Positions 33,617 to 46,143 of a stretch of DNA of 64,000 bases are shown here, piece after piece (position 1 is the stretch's first letter; every line of letters starts with the position of its first letter). The translations under genes and the position numbers were made by a program. Source of the stretch: Porites lobata (Eukaryota; Cnidaria; Anthozoa; Scleractinia; Poritidae); assembly GCA_942486035.1 (NCBI GenBank), contig CALNXK010000168.1, positions 1 to 64,000 of the forward strand, in the 5' to 3' direction. Under the pieces are notes generated by a model. That model made no database searches, was not told the DNA's origin, and worked only from the letters and a program-made list of their open reading frames with translations.

Positions 33617-36600
33617 GGTTGCCAGAGCAGTTGAGGTGCAACGCAAAGCGAACTCGGTCTCGTCTGAAATTAATTCAGAATTCAGGTTGTAGCTTGTTGT
33701 AGCTCATCACCTTATTACCGTAATAAATTCACTTCAAAAATCAACGGCGCATAACCAAACCGCCGATAAACAAGTAAGCCCGGGAAACAATACCGAATTC
33801 AATGTCTAACACATTGTGTTCACCACAATTAAAAAATGGTTCGTTCAATTAGAACTGGCCCTCCAAGATGACCTTGAACAAGGATGCATCGAATTATTCT
33901 CTTGTGCAAATTATCTTGCAGCTAATATCACAAGGAACTAAAAAAAAAACATATGTTGGCGCAGCTCAGGGATTCGCGAATTTGGCATTCAGGAGTATAA
34001 ATTGCGTACATGCCTAAAGATAGCTGTCCAATATGACTAAAACGTTTGCTAATTGCCAGAGATGCTTGTTTTTTATTTCTCATGGACTATGAAACGATTA
34101 GAAGCAATAAAAGCTATAACTGACACTTATATCTGTGTAATCCGGGGGTGAATTTGCATAGTAATTATTTTCGTACACTCGAACAGAAAACTATGACTTG
34201 CGGGTTTTCGTGAATCTCAGCTGTAATTCACACATACGTGTGAAAACGTACTTATCAGCTTCATGTGGTTGATAAGTTCTAATGAATACCTCTTGAATTA
34301 GAATGTACTAATCCGATTTAGTTACTTGGGTACATTTCGGCACATCGTGGAAATCACTTAAGCCATATCATACACCCGTTTCTAAGTTGTACCCCACACT
34401 GTTCTACAAGGTAAATAAACAAAAATTCCGAGCAAACACGCGCGCGTCCCTTTCAATTTCACTTGCTGTTTTACGAGTTGTTCTAGAGCAAACGACAAAA
34501 GGGGGGAAGCTACAAACTTGCGAATAAAAGACGATTTTTCCGGTATAAAGTCACGTAATTGGACACTGATAATGGCCAGTGGTGGAATTGGTTAACCATA
34601 TGAGCACAAAACACTTCAGAACTTTTGGTAAGTGTTGATTATGACTTGGATTAAAATTTGAAAGTAACATGTACAAAGCTTGAACAATGTGGAAGGGCTT
34701 TCTGGTACATGCGAATGTTATAGTCTCTAGAAGAAAAAGGAACATGACATTACATGACATGACATCGAAAGCTCTTTCCTCTGGTGTTGATCATACGTTG
34801 TTCAACTTGTCGCCAGTACCATCAACAATATAACTACTCGTTTCTTGTGTTGTTCAAACCGACATAGACAAATGGTAACTCTAACTCAGTATTCAATGCA
34901 CTTTCTTTATAGTATCGTAATGGAGTTTTCACATCTCATCAGTATAATGATCAAGACAGCCCATATACTAAGGGTATGTCAGAGTGTATTCGAGTCTGTT
35001 TCATTAAATGGATCCAAACTTACTCACTTTCCATTCACACGAGAACACAGTCTCCAGAGCCTAGGATGCATGTCAGTTCTCGTGTAAACGTAAGTTCATA
35101 TTCCTTTGCAAAATTACGCGGACAAGTGTGGACCAGACAGCCTCAGTCATACAACTGATGTGGAAATACGTGGAGCCTCAACTTACTACACATTTTTCAA
35201 AAGTGCGTTATTCTTTCATACGGGGCTGTACCTTTTTAGTCTCATACAAACAACGTTCGTGTCCAATAATTTAGAAATTATGTATTTTTATATGCTCCGG
35301 ATTGGCCTTTAATTTGTCGTAAATTTTCTTCTCTTCCTACTGAAATCAATAAAGTAAATAGAGCCGTTTTCTCACGTGGACAGCAACACTGCAAATGTGC
35401 TGGAACAAAAGAAAGTTTTTACGAAACAAAAAGGTTTAACTCCCTCAGGACTGGTTTGGACACCAACATATATAGCCGCAGCCGTTTTTGTTTGGGACAC
35501 CAATAGTAACAACGACAGCGACGACTTCGAAAACGTCACTAAAAAAAAGAAGTCGCCCTGCTTCAAGCTTAAACGCGAAATTAGGTATTTTCACGTCGTA
35601 GTCGTGCAGTGACGGCGAAGAAATGTACAAAAAAGCACGGTGCACGTGCAGAGTTGTTGTTTGTCTCATAAAACCATGTGGTGTTTGACGTTCTCGTTTC
35701 CGACGTAGTCATGGTAGCGTACCAGTCATTTAAAAAGAGTCAGTGAAGAGAGAATTATAAACTGATTCGAGACCCATTAAAGTCCGGCTAAAAAAATATT
35801 CGTTACCAAACAGCATACGTGAATACGTGGGTACAGAAGACGAAGATTCAACAGGCGACGTGTGTGGGGACGAGAATTTTTGGAAGGGTGACACATATAC
35901 TCGGCCACCTATATATTTTTCATAAAAGATCCGACGTGTGGCTGAATTTGAATCAGTGAAATGTCGGGGTTTTTTTTCCATCCTTCAGTTCCTGAAAGGC
36001 TAAAAAAATTCGCCAAAATATCCCCATTTTCTCTAGATGACAAGAGGAATGTATTGACCTGAAAAATGGCTGAAATGGAATGAAAATCAACTAAAAGCCA
36101 CGCCTCCGTTCTATGAGCCAATCAAATCGCTTCCTGTCAGGTGTCATTATTCATTTTGGACAGGTTCACGTTTCTTTCCAAGGTCATTCGAAATTCGCTT
36201 CACAAGTAGAATATGTTAACAAACTTCACATGCAACAGTATATTCAATGCCATTTTTTCGAGAATTGCTATAGGTTTAATTCCTGTTCTTGTGCGACCCT
36301 TAAAGGTAAATAAAACATTTTTTTTTTTGCATAATCTTCGTAAACATAAGAACTGTCGGCGTTTTTCTATGGACTACCTATTAAAACATGACGGACCCTT
36401 TTTATTTAATACAGTTTCTGGAATCTGACTTCCAATCTGTCTAACTAGTCGAAACCAGAAAAGAGTAAACAGTAGTATAGGGATGTAAGCGAAAAAGACT
36501 GGTTTAACTCAAAATTACGCACGAGCATTTCGGATTAGTTTCGTCTTTATTTCAAAAGACAATTACTAGAGCACAGCACTGGCAACGTTTTCGTGTAACG

Positions 36601-39600
36601 ATGCATTACCCCGACGAGCCTAAACGACAATTTATATTGCTTAAAAGTCAAACAAGAGAGCAATTTTTCAAAATAGAAATATCTTGCATTGTTAAGGAAT
36701 TCAGAACTTGAATGTCGTCATTCCGATCTGGAAAGCGCACCAATCCAAATTTGCAAGCACCTGCACGAACTGCGTGAGATCTGCTGGCTGTTTTGCCATT
36801 CGGGAATAGCGCTAATGAACAAAACTTAATGGACACCGGTGGTCTGGTTTTCTACGATCGTTTGTTTTTAATAAATGCATGCCAATTCATTTCTCTGGTA
36901 AGCATGAAGCAGTAATATTACTAATAGATAAGCTTACGTTAAATTGGAGAAGCGAAGACGGTATCATAGCAACATAAGTAGATCACATTTTTAAGAGCTG
37001 AGTTTTGAACTCACTGAGCTCATTTAGTGATATTACCCAAGGTGAAACCTTTGAAATAAGCGTTTTTCCACGATACAAGCTTAGCGTAAGTTGGTGCAAT
37101 AAGCTGAATTGCATGTTATCGCTTTTCCCTCGCGCAGTTATAACCAGAAATCTGCAAAGTCTCTTTGAACGTGCTCTGCTGTTCACTGACATTTATACAA
37201 AGACGATGAGTTTCATAAATCAGCTTCTACTTACTAACAATGACGACGAGTTGGCCTTTCAAGCCTCTGCAAAGATGTTTTCATCCAGAAGATTTTAAAA
37301 CGGTTTAGTATCAGTTCATAACGCAATGACCAAACGTAAGCTTCGAGCATTTTGCGTTTTGAATATTCCAACACAGTGTCATGTGATCACGATTTTGATT
37401 GACTGCGTGATCTAATGGTTTCTCTAAATGGCTTTTAAAAATTCACCTGTATCAATATTACAAAGTGGCTGCGTTTTTAATGGATGGAGAGTGTTTTAGA
37501 CTGTATGCTAAATGAACATAAATTGTTAAATCGCTGACACGTTCTTTGATTTCAGTCGGCAAAAACGATGTTTGAATCATGAATTTGTGTTTCGAGGATT
37601 AAACTTCATTTGTAGGCGTATAAGATTTTTGTTCAGAAGATTGTTAGAAGATTGGCATACAAGCATACAGTGTGAGCTAACAAATAAACCTGGAAGCTAA
37701 ATGAATTCTCACAACTGCTCAACTCTCGCCCAATCAAAAATTGGCATCGAATCGTCATTCTGCCAGACAATAGTTTTCACGACAAAAAAAGAACAACAAA
37801 AACAACCGTGTTTTTATTTCGTGGTTGCAATGATATCGCAGCCATATAAGTTTCTTTTCACGTGTGTAAAAACCGCCAGCGAAATAATTGTTTTCCCTGT
37901 AAAATCACTTTAGTCAAGGAATGTATTCCGTTTGGTTTCTTAATTAATCTGTTTATCATAGGGTTTTACTCTCCGGCCATCCTAAAATAAAAAGTTAAAA
38001 GAAAGGTTATGATCGGGGATCGAAATTTTATAGTTGCGAAATCTTATGTTGACAACGCGTACCCAGCGTGTTTAGCATATCTTGTTGATTATAGCTTCAA
38101 CCCGCCAAAGAAAAACCACACAACAATGAAAGTTACCTTATCAGAATACGGAATGCGTCTTTGGGATATTACAGAGTGAAGACGACCATGTGCTGCTCAG
38201 TTTGTAGAAAGTGAAAACCTTTCAACAGCAGCAGATAAGAATTTAATTATCTTTGTGTTGTTCAATATAGCGAGCGTGCGAGCCAGATAAAAGGCGCCTC
38301 ATGGGGCAGCACTTTTTGAAAACAAATCGTGCAGAAGTGCGTAACACTTTGCATAATTTTTTTATAATTAAGTGGTCTCTTATCATTCGTTTTATTAATT
38401 TAGTTTCTTGATAAACATACTAGCGAGCACGTAGCAAACTTAAGTATGAAATCGAACCTTTAAAGTGGGTATCAAAAGTTCCAAAATAGATTTCGAATAT
38501 AGCCTCGTTAATTTTATTGGGCTACGCATAATTGATTTTGGGTATTCGCTTTTCTCCTTTTTACTTGAACTACGTGATGGTAAACAGTTTTTTATTTTGT
38601 TTCAATTATTATCATTTCCTTACTTTTAAATCTCTTTTTAATATTGCCAAGACAAGATTTTAATTTCTCGGCTTGGGTATCTTTTGTTTGGATTCAAAAA
38701 CAATAATGTTGAAAGTCAGAGAAACTTTGTCCTTTTTGCTTGTTTTCACAATATTTCCTGTTTTTATTTATAATGTCCGTCCAAACATTCGATATCTTAG
38801 TGTTTGTATCAATTTGCAACACAGTTTGGTTGGATATAAATGTAATAACTTTTTGTTTTCTGTCAGTTTTTAATCTCCCCGGGGCGGTCTTGTTCAAAAC
38901 GGCGATTTTACTGACGTAGCGTTGCTCATATGTGGTGTGTTACATTTATTGCTAAACTATCAAAAATCCTGCGATGGCCTAGTTAAATATTGCACTTAAC
39001 TAGTTCAACGAGATTTTGTTTTCGAAAAAAAAACATTTAGGTTTGACTGACAAAGATTCCTGATTAAGTGGTTTGAAATAACGAGGAATAAAAGGAATCG
39101 CATGTGCAACATTAACCTATCAGAACTCTTACAGTAAATAGATCAATTTGTTCAAAGAGCATCTTTACTGAATTAACCCGGTCGGTCAACACCAACACGA
39201 TACTAAAGAGAGGTGAAATCCAGGCCAAACATGAGTCAAGGCTTAGAAAACTCCTTTGCAATCGTCGGGGGAAAGAAGGTTAAGTTTTTCCTGTCGAGCA
39301 ATTAAAAACCACTCAGTTTTGAAAGGCTGTTCAAGGGCTGACAACTTTGAAGGAAATTAGATCCTTCGTGTTTGCGATTGCATGATGCGCGTTACCATCG
39401 AAATACCTTAAATTTCCATTAACTTGATAAATTTCTACTTTCTTAAGTACATTTAACAAAGAAAATAAAAGCTTTCAACGGTGCATATAAAGTTCAGGCG
39501 TGGAAAAGACAAAGGGAAACGAATTCTCGATCTGAGTCATTTGTGCCGGCAGATTGACTGTTTACATGGCACGTCATCAAAATCTTCCCTGATTAAATTC

Positions 39601-39782
39601 TTTGCGCAACAAAAATAGCCTGTGCTTTGGCAAAAACGCTGTTTTCTTATTGTAACATTTCAGCCACAGTTCTCTTGAAACTTTCGGCAATTTTCTGCGA
39701 GCATGTTCCAGTTTCACTATATAAAACTAAACACGTCATCAATGTATCGAAGCTGTTACAAGCCGTACTGTACATTTCATTA
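33617..39782. other. Gene-poor gap upstream of the collagen gene
   Basis: No gene recognised on either strand. A GGACACCAA-type fragment lies at about 35450-35505 and an inverted fragment of the GACGACGGCGAC element at about 35510-35690. The collagen promoter should lie just right of 33617, but no TATA or other clear box is seen. Confidence 0.5.
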
Positions 39783-40147
39783 GGGGCCTTAAGATCCGAC
39801 GACGGCGACGGCAACGGGAACGCCACAACAACAGTAGGTTTAATTAGCAAAACAATAATTTTGCACGTGCATCACGCTTTTTTGTACATTTCTTTGCCGT
39901 CAGTGCACGACCACGACGTGAAAATGCCTAATTTCACGATGTACAGAGGAAGTACACAAGCGACGACGAAATTTCCTCTCTCTTTCTGAACTTGGATATG
40001 GTTCTTAGGAATTCAACTTTAGGAGGGTTCGCCTACATTTGACAAAGTTAGTGACTTGGAGTAATGGTGATGAAGATTGAAAGAACGCGAATTCACTTTT
40101 TCAGGGACGTTTTCTCTATCGTCGCCGTCCTCGGATCTTAAGGTCCC
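39783..40147. mobile_element. GACGACGGCGAC dispersed element, complete copy
   Basis: Left end GGGGCCTTAAGATCCGACGA and the complement of the right end GGGACCTTAAGATCCGAGGA match at 18 of 20 bases, followed by CGGCGACG at both ends. Non-coding, 365 bp. Partial copies at 7857-7990 and 35510-35690. Confidence 0.75.
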
Positions 40148-40349
40148 AATTAGCAAAAACGAAGCCCATGTGATTGTCAGCACTTTGACCGTTTTCACAA
40201 TTTCGATGAACGTTGGAGTGATGTGACCTTGTTCTAAGATCTTCAAACCATATGGATGTCATCTAGTACGGGCGCCACGGCGTGAAATGAAAAGGATTAT
40301 ACTCATATTAGAAAGTCTACTGAAACTGGTTATGTACCACTACGACATC

Positions 40350-40480
40350 AAGAAACTGGCTCAGAGTGTTCCTGGATGAAGAAGTCGAACTTTTCATGTG
40401 ACGAATTAAACTTAGCGAGTTACATGAAAATTAGCGGCTTTTCATGTAAGTTCATGAAAAGTTCGACGTCTGGCTCAGTT
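40350..40480. repeat. Imperfect hairpin with CATGAAAAGTTCGAC arms
   Basis: GTCGAACTTTTCATG and CATGAAAAGTTCGAC pair exactly across about 50 bases, with GCTCAG words beyond. Likely another short inverted-repeat element. Confidence 0.6.
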
Positions 40481-40949
40481 AACTAAGTTCGTATCAGAAA
40501 TACTTGTGACGGCAAAACCACAGCGACAAACCAGTGAGGGTCAGATGGATCTTTAGTAGACCTGGATCAGTCAAATCTTAAGTACCAAATTTTAAAATTA
40601 ACACAGTAAACTGATCCTTACGGCAGGAAAAAGTGATAGAAAAAATATAGAAAGAAAACCGCAAAAATAAAGTGGTGAATAGTCCAGTTTCGAATTAAAA
40701 ATTACCGCTGAATATAAACATTAACGACACATTCATACAGGGTTAGCCTCGACGTAAAGTAAAATATTCAGAAATTCTGGCAAGTAAGTGTTTAAAATTT
40801 GAATATACACAATAGACAGTGTAATAAACAGGTCTTTTTCTCGTTGGAATTTTTGATATATTACTTCAGATTGAGGCTAAGGCTGTAAAAAATGGTTCTT
40901 CACTTCTTTAATTCAGCGGTCATAGCGAACGCGAAAATGGACTATTATA

Positions 40950-42190
40950 TTTGCCCGATATTTCGGTTTGCAACGCAAACCTTCAACGGGGGCTATAAAA
41001 GAAAAGTGAATACAGATACATGATGAACGTTACATATGCGAGACTTGAATACATAGCAAACAGAAAATGATGGGCTACTAAAAGATAAATGTCATCAATT
41101 GAGTTCACTTCTATTTATACATGAGATTCTATTGTCATAGCTTTGTTGATGAGGCCGTGAGCCTTGCGTGCCTTTCTGACAGAGTCAGTCACGGTTGCTA
41201 CGGATAGGAAGGACGTCTTTGATAGAGTGATTGGCTTTATTAAAATGTTCGGAGACAGGAGCTGCGGGATTAGCAAAGTGGCCATAGTTGAGAATGGAAC
41301 GGCGATGCTCCCCAAAGCGTTTTTGTCTCCTCCATGTACCTTTTGCCGCATTTTTTTGCATTCAATGAGGTAGATAAGGTCTTTGGATTTACAGTTTAAG
41401 GGGTCATGTATACATCGTTTCTCTTTGGTGGAGGTGAAGCAGGTGAAGGTGTAGTTGGCTTGGACTTGCTTTAAAAACGGACAGGTAAGGCAGCGTGGAT
41501 GATTGCATTTTGTAAAGTGCTTCTAAACTTTTAGGTCACGAAGGTTGGGACTCCTTTTAAAAGCAACGATGGGTGGAGACGGAAATATTTGTTTGCAGCG
41601 ATTGAATGACTGAAGAATGTTTATCTTTTTTCGGACAGTGATGGGAACGTTAGGAAGAGCTGGATTATACGTGATTACAAAGGAAGTTCGGTTTGAGTGG
41701 TTGTGGTTTCAAAGTTTCTTGACGTGGGATGGCACCTACCCGGTTAATTTTCTTTTTCAGAAAGTGGCAGCTGTATCCCCCTAGTTCCGGAAAGTTTATA
41801 AGTTCATTGCAACGAGTATTGAAGAAATCGTCAGTTGAGCAGATGTGACGCAGACGCGGTAAGGCGAGGCTGGAATAGATGGTGCGCTTTGTGTGGGCAG
41901 GATGGCAGGAGGTTTTCAGAAGATATTGGTGCTGGTCTGTGGGTTCAGTTTGTGTGGAGATCAGTTTCTATTTGGCTATTGTTGAGATGGACTTGTGCAT
42001 CTGGGAAGGGAAGACTCTGGCATAAAGAATCTGAATATTAGAGTGTAAACTTGATTGTTGGATGGACATAATGTCCTTCATGATGTAGTAAAGTTTTACG
42101 GTTATCTTTTCCTTCTGTCCACACCATGAGGATGTCATCAATAAACCTCTACCAGACGTAAGGTTTGAAAGGGGCGTTTTCGTTTGGATC
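40950..42190 (-). pseudogene. Dead Penelope-like retroelement, 5'-truncated
   Basis: Read on the minus strand from about 42190: RFIDDILMVW (42121-42150), the catalytic YIDD-like motif of reverse transcriptase with a stop two residues before it; then PTDQHQYLLKTSCHPAHTKR (about 41950-41900) and RLRHIC, typical of Penelope-like elements. Further on come HPRCLTCPF, CKSKDLIYLIECKK and, after a frameshift, GEHRRSILNYGHFANPAAPV and SEHFNKANHS, the GIY-YIG endonuclease domain. Past the ORF, CCGAAATATCGGGCAAAT (about 40950-40967) matches the usual post-ORF motif. Stops and frameshifts show it is dead. Confidence 0.8.
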
Positions 42191-44618
42191 GTCCAACACG
42201 TTCTATCCGTCTGCTTCAGATGGATACTAACGTCTGAAGATCGTCTCCGGGACAAACATCGATCTTCACATGCGACAAACCAAACTAAACAAATTGTTGG
42301 TGTTGAGGGGTATTTTTTGTAATAAATTAAAACTTTGTATAATGATGTACACAAGTTACCGTCGTTCCTGAAAAAATTATTAAATTAAAATTGCTTTTTG
42401 GTCTGATTCAGTCAGGATCGGTTCGACGCGTCCTAAGTTCGACGTCTGAACCAACAGACGATCTTAACTTAATTTAGACCGACCTAAATTAGAGTGTGGT
42501 TCGTCTCACGAGAAGTTCGAATAGAAACCACGGTTACAGACGACTCAAGACTGCATACATGTGTAGGATGTATGTTCGAGGTTCATGACTGTACGGCTTG
42601 CAACTTTCCAAGGAGGGTTGCCAACTGTAAGAAGGCTTGCTCTTTTGTGGTCTAAAACTCGTGGCAACTCTCGATTGATAAAAACAGCATGTTCTGATAA
42701 CTGTGAAACAACATCAAGCTAAGCTCTAGACGGCGATGAAATCTCAAGAAAAAACGCGTCACCCATCGTTGGCATTTGACCCTAAACTTGGCCAAGTAAA
42801 TACTTAAATGCGGGCAACATTTTTGTTAGTCTTGCACGCGTTGAAAGTTGTACGTAATTAATGCCATAATTACGCTTTAATCTCTTGCAAGCGGACATAG
42901 ATTCTAAACTATGTTCGTATATTGTGTTCGCCCGAAACATTTTAAGCCATTTATACGGTGTTTGATTTAACATCTGATAAGCCGTGGGAAATTTGGGAAG
43001 CGTCAAGTAGATAAGCCAAACCGATATTATGCTGTGCTTCGTTAAAATTTTAAAATTCCGTTTGAGAAAAGGTGAGCCCAAAGTTGCCTATAGTCCATAT
43101 GCGCCGTCTCTCGGTCAATACACCGAGACGAACGGGACCACGTGACCCGAAACGTATAGACTGTGCGGACAAAAGCCGAACAACGTAGCCGATTGGTCAT
43201 GCCGCCAGCCTGATTGGTCATTTTTAAAAAACGTGAGTCAGGTAGATGGATTTACTGGATTTAACCCGATTATAGAAGGACCGAATAGGTTTTTCGGGAC
43301 CGGTGATTTCCCTTTTTTGAGGCTCGGGATTTTAAATGAAAATCGGGGCGAGATTCGGGATTGAAAGCATGCACGGGAGGTGGGCAGCCGAAAATAGATA
43401 TCGAGATTATAGGATTGAACGAAATTTTTAGTCGGGATTACGGGATTGAAAAACTCTTCAGGGGACCCTCATGATACCCACAAGACCTGTCAGTCGTTGA
43501 CCTGAGGAGGAATTGATGGCGGGCGAAGAATCCGGAGGGTTACATACTACCATATGTGCAATATATAGGTATGTGTCGCTAGGAACGTTATGGTTTTCAA
43601 GCAACTTGATCTGCGATAGGGTGTAGAAATTTGAGACTTTGGGTCTAGAATAGGGTCTCATTTTCAGGAAACTAATCAATTAGTAGTGTAGACTTGGGAA
43701 ACCACCGGTAACTGGCACTGGAAAAATTGAAATCGGCCAATCTTAATTTACCCGCAACTCAGGTTAAAGCATCGATCTCAGTCATTAGTGAAGCACGGCG
43801 GCTCAAGGATAGGGAGGAATTTGGGTAGCGAAATTCAGCCTAGCTAAGTCTGGTATAGGCTAAGGGTACTGGAGTCCCTGCGGCACATCCCTACCGAAAT
43901 ATCTCTTCTGCAAAGTAGCCCCCCCCGCCCCACCCCTGGGTGGACGAAGAATTTTCGAGTACGCGACGTGTCTTTCATACCGCCGCCTAACATAATTCAA
44001 CCCATGCTGTGTCAGTGCTGTTAAGTAATGAACATAGTGTGCATTGAAAGACATAATTATTTTAAAAAGTAGAGTCTGTTTTAAGATTCTCAAATGCTGC
44101 CTTTGCTAACAGATTCCTACATTGAAAGAGAAATTTGGATCAAAACTACTTGTGTCGCAACATATTTCTTTTTTTCTTTCAATTTCTGTGTTTGATCCTG
44201 TGATCCAAACGAGCAAACACTTTCTATGTACGCGAAACAGGAACTATGTCGTTTTAACTACATTCCATTGTATCACTTCCGGCATGGACATTCATTTTTG
44301 AGATTTGAATCAGATTATCCAGAGATACTCACAGTACGATGGGTCTTACTCCTTGTAAGCCAGATTATGTGATGAAGCAGCTCGGTCTACCGTAAAAAAG
44401 AGGGCTTCCACAGTGCATAGCTAAAGCCGGTTAGAGAAACTATAATTAGTCGTCATAACAATATTCAGCGGTGACATTGTATAATCATTGATGGAGTACA
44501 CGTGCCAGTACTCGTGACGTGATTTCTTTGAGATTGCAATCAAGTATTTGGACCCAGTCACTTAGACAGGACAGACATCCAGACAGCTAAGTAAGTACTT
44601 TTTATCTCCAAGGCTTTA
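42191..44618. other. Gap, no gene recognised
   Basis: Contains GTTCGACG-word inverted sequence near 42420-42530 and a GGTACCC-like dispersed repeat near 43440-43690. The 99-codon minus ORF at 42782-43081 shows no domain or splice context. Confidence 0.45.
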
Positions 44619-44712
44619 AGGTGATGTTACACGGGACGATTCGCAACGACGATTTTTAGCGCAACACAACGTTGCGCATCCATCGCTGGGACAATGTTGT
44701 GACCAATCGAAA
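44619..44712. mobile_element. Harbinger-like MITE, copy 3, right end lost
   Basis: Starts AGGTGATGTTACACGGGACG after TTA and follows copies 1 and 2 to GCGCAACACAACGTTGCG, then diverges near 44712 with no matching right terminus. Confidence 0.75.
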
Positions 44713-46143
44713 CAGTTTTCAAGGAACCATCCTAACGTACAAAAATTTAGACGCCGAGCGGTTTAAAAATTTGAACACCTAAACTGAGGCCAAAGTTCTA
44801 ACCGGTACGGAAAAATTGACCGGCACGGTTTGAGCAACATGACCGTCATAATTTTTGAACGGCAAAAAGCGTGGCTGCATGGATGCGTGGAAGACGCCAT
44901 TTTGGTTTTGCCAAAGTAGCGCTCTGCGCATGGGCAGATGGTAAATAAAATTCCACCCTTAATTCCACCCGATTCGTCAGTTCTGGGTGAATAAGGCAAA
45001 AACCGTTGAAAGGTTTGGTGTAAATGAAGCGTCCGGTTAAATGTCTTAGCCGGTAGAAAATACGTCCGGTACGGAAAGAAAGAAAGAATCATTATGAAAG
45101 TTAATTCAAATAAATACTTCGGTTAAGCAAGAAATCTCCGTATTTCCAGTTATGACATTTTATCATCGTACCAAATTGCACATACTCGTGCTATCCAACG
45201 TCCTTTTTACACTGTAAAATTTCGCAGCTCCCTAATCTATAGACTTGCTACAAGTCGACCTCTTGGCGAGCGGAGCGAGCCTTTTTGGCTGCGAAGCGGC
45301 CGACCGCGAGCGACAAAGTCGTTTCGTCCCGCGCCATATGAAATCCGACGAAGGACTTTTTTGAAAGTCTACCTAATCTACAACACGTCTGATTCCCTTC
45401 TCTCTCAAGGCTATAGAAAAGCACATAACAACGATTGTATGAATAAAAATTGGTTTTATTTATATGAATGATTTTATATTAAAAATATTTTGTTTCTTTA
45501 ACAAGAAACACTATAAATAATTTTCCCAAGGAAACGGACGAGAATTCAATTGCCACCTGGAGCTAAGAAATTTTTCTGAGTTCTTCTCTCTACACAATTC
45601 ATTCCATCAAGAGCCATATGGCTCCTGATTCCATTTATTATTTCCTGCTTGTAACAAAAGTTTTACACCTTTGAATTGACTGGGTCGTGTTCTTGTGGTG
45701 CTAACTTTTGTCGTTGACCTGTTTTGTGGTGGTGTGGAAATTAGAGATCTTTAGATTCGATGACGAGAACGCCTGCGAAACGAGATTTAACTTTAATTTT
45801 TTCGTGTATTCTCAAAAAATACACACCCCGGAAAGCTTTATTGTACTTTTTTCATCAGAAAAGTCAGCACGGTTTTTTTTATTAAAGGAGGTTAAACCCT
45901 CTCCCGATCGCAAAATGGTGAAACTTCCAACTTTTGAGAACTTGTTTTTGCCACTGCGACATTCTTCTGAAACCCGTAGAAAAATGACGACGGCTTCTAC
46001 GTTTTTGATTCACACGCGCACTACTGATAGAGAAAATCTCATCCTAATAGTCCGGCGTTCTCGTCTTAGAATCAAAAGGTCTCCTTTCTTTGCTGTCTCA
46101 CAAGTGCAACACCAAGGAACTACCAGAAAATTCAATGAGATAT
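44713..46143. other. Gap and probable ZSWIM2 3' UTR
   Basis: Two minus-strand AATAAA hexamers (plus-strand 45878-45883 and 45837-45842) fit the end of the ZSWIM2 message, about 260-310 bases after its stop. A diverged inverted repeat (GACTTGCTACAAGTCG region, 45240-45372) lies beyond. The 166-codon plus ORF at 45708-46208 is not called. Confidence 0.5.

Noticed and set aside
33438..33641. 67-codon minus ORF over the first collagen exon
   Set aside because: A different frame starting at 33616 gives a signal peptide and joins the next exon in phase; this ORF does not.
42782..43081. 99-codon minus ORF
   Set aside because: No motif or splice partner; chance length in AT-rich DNA is plausible.
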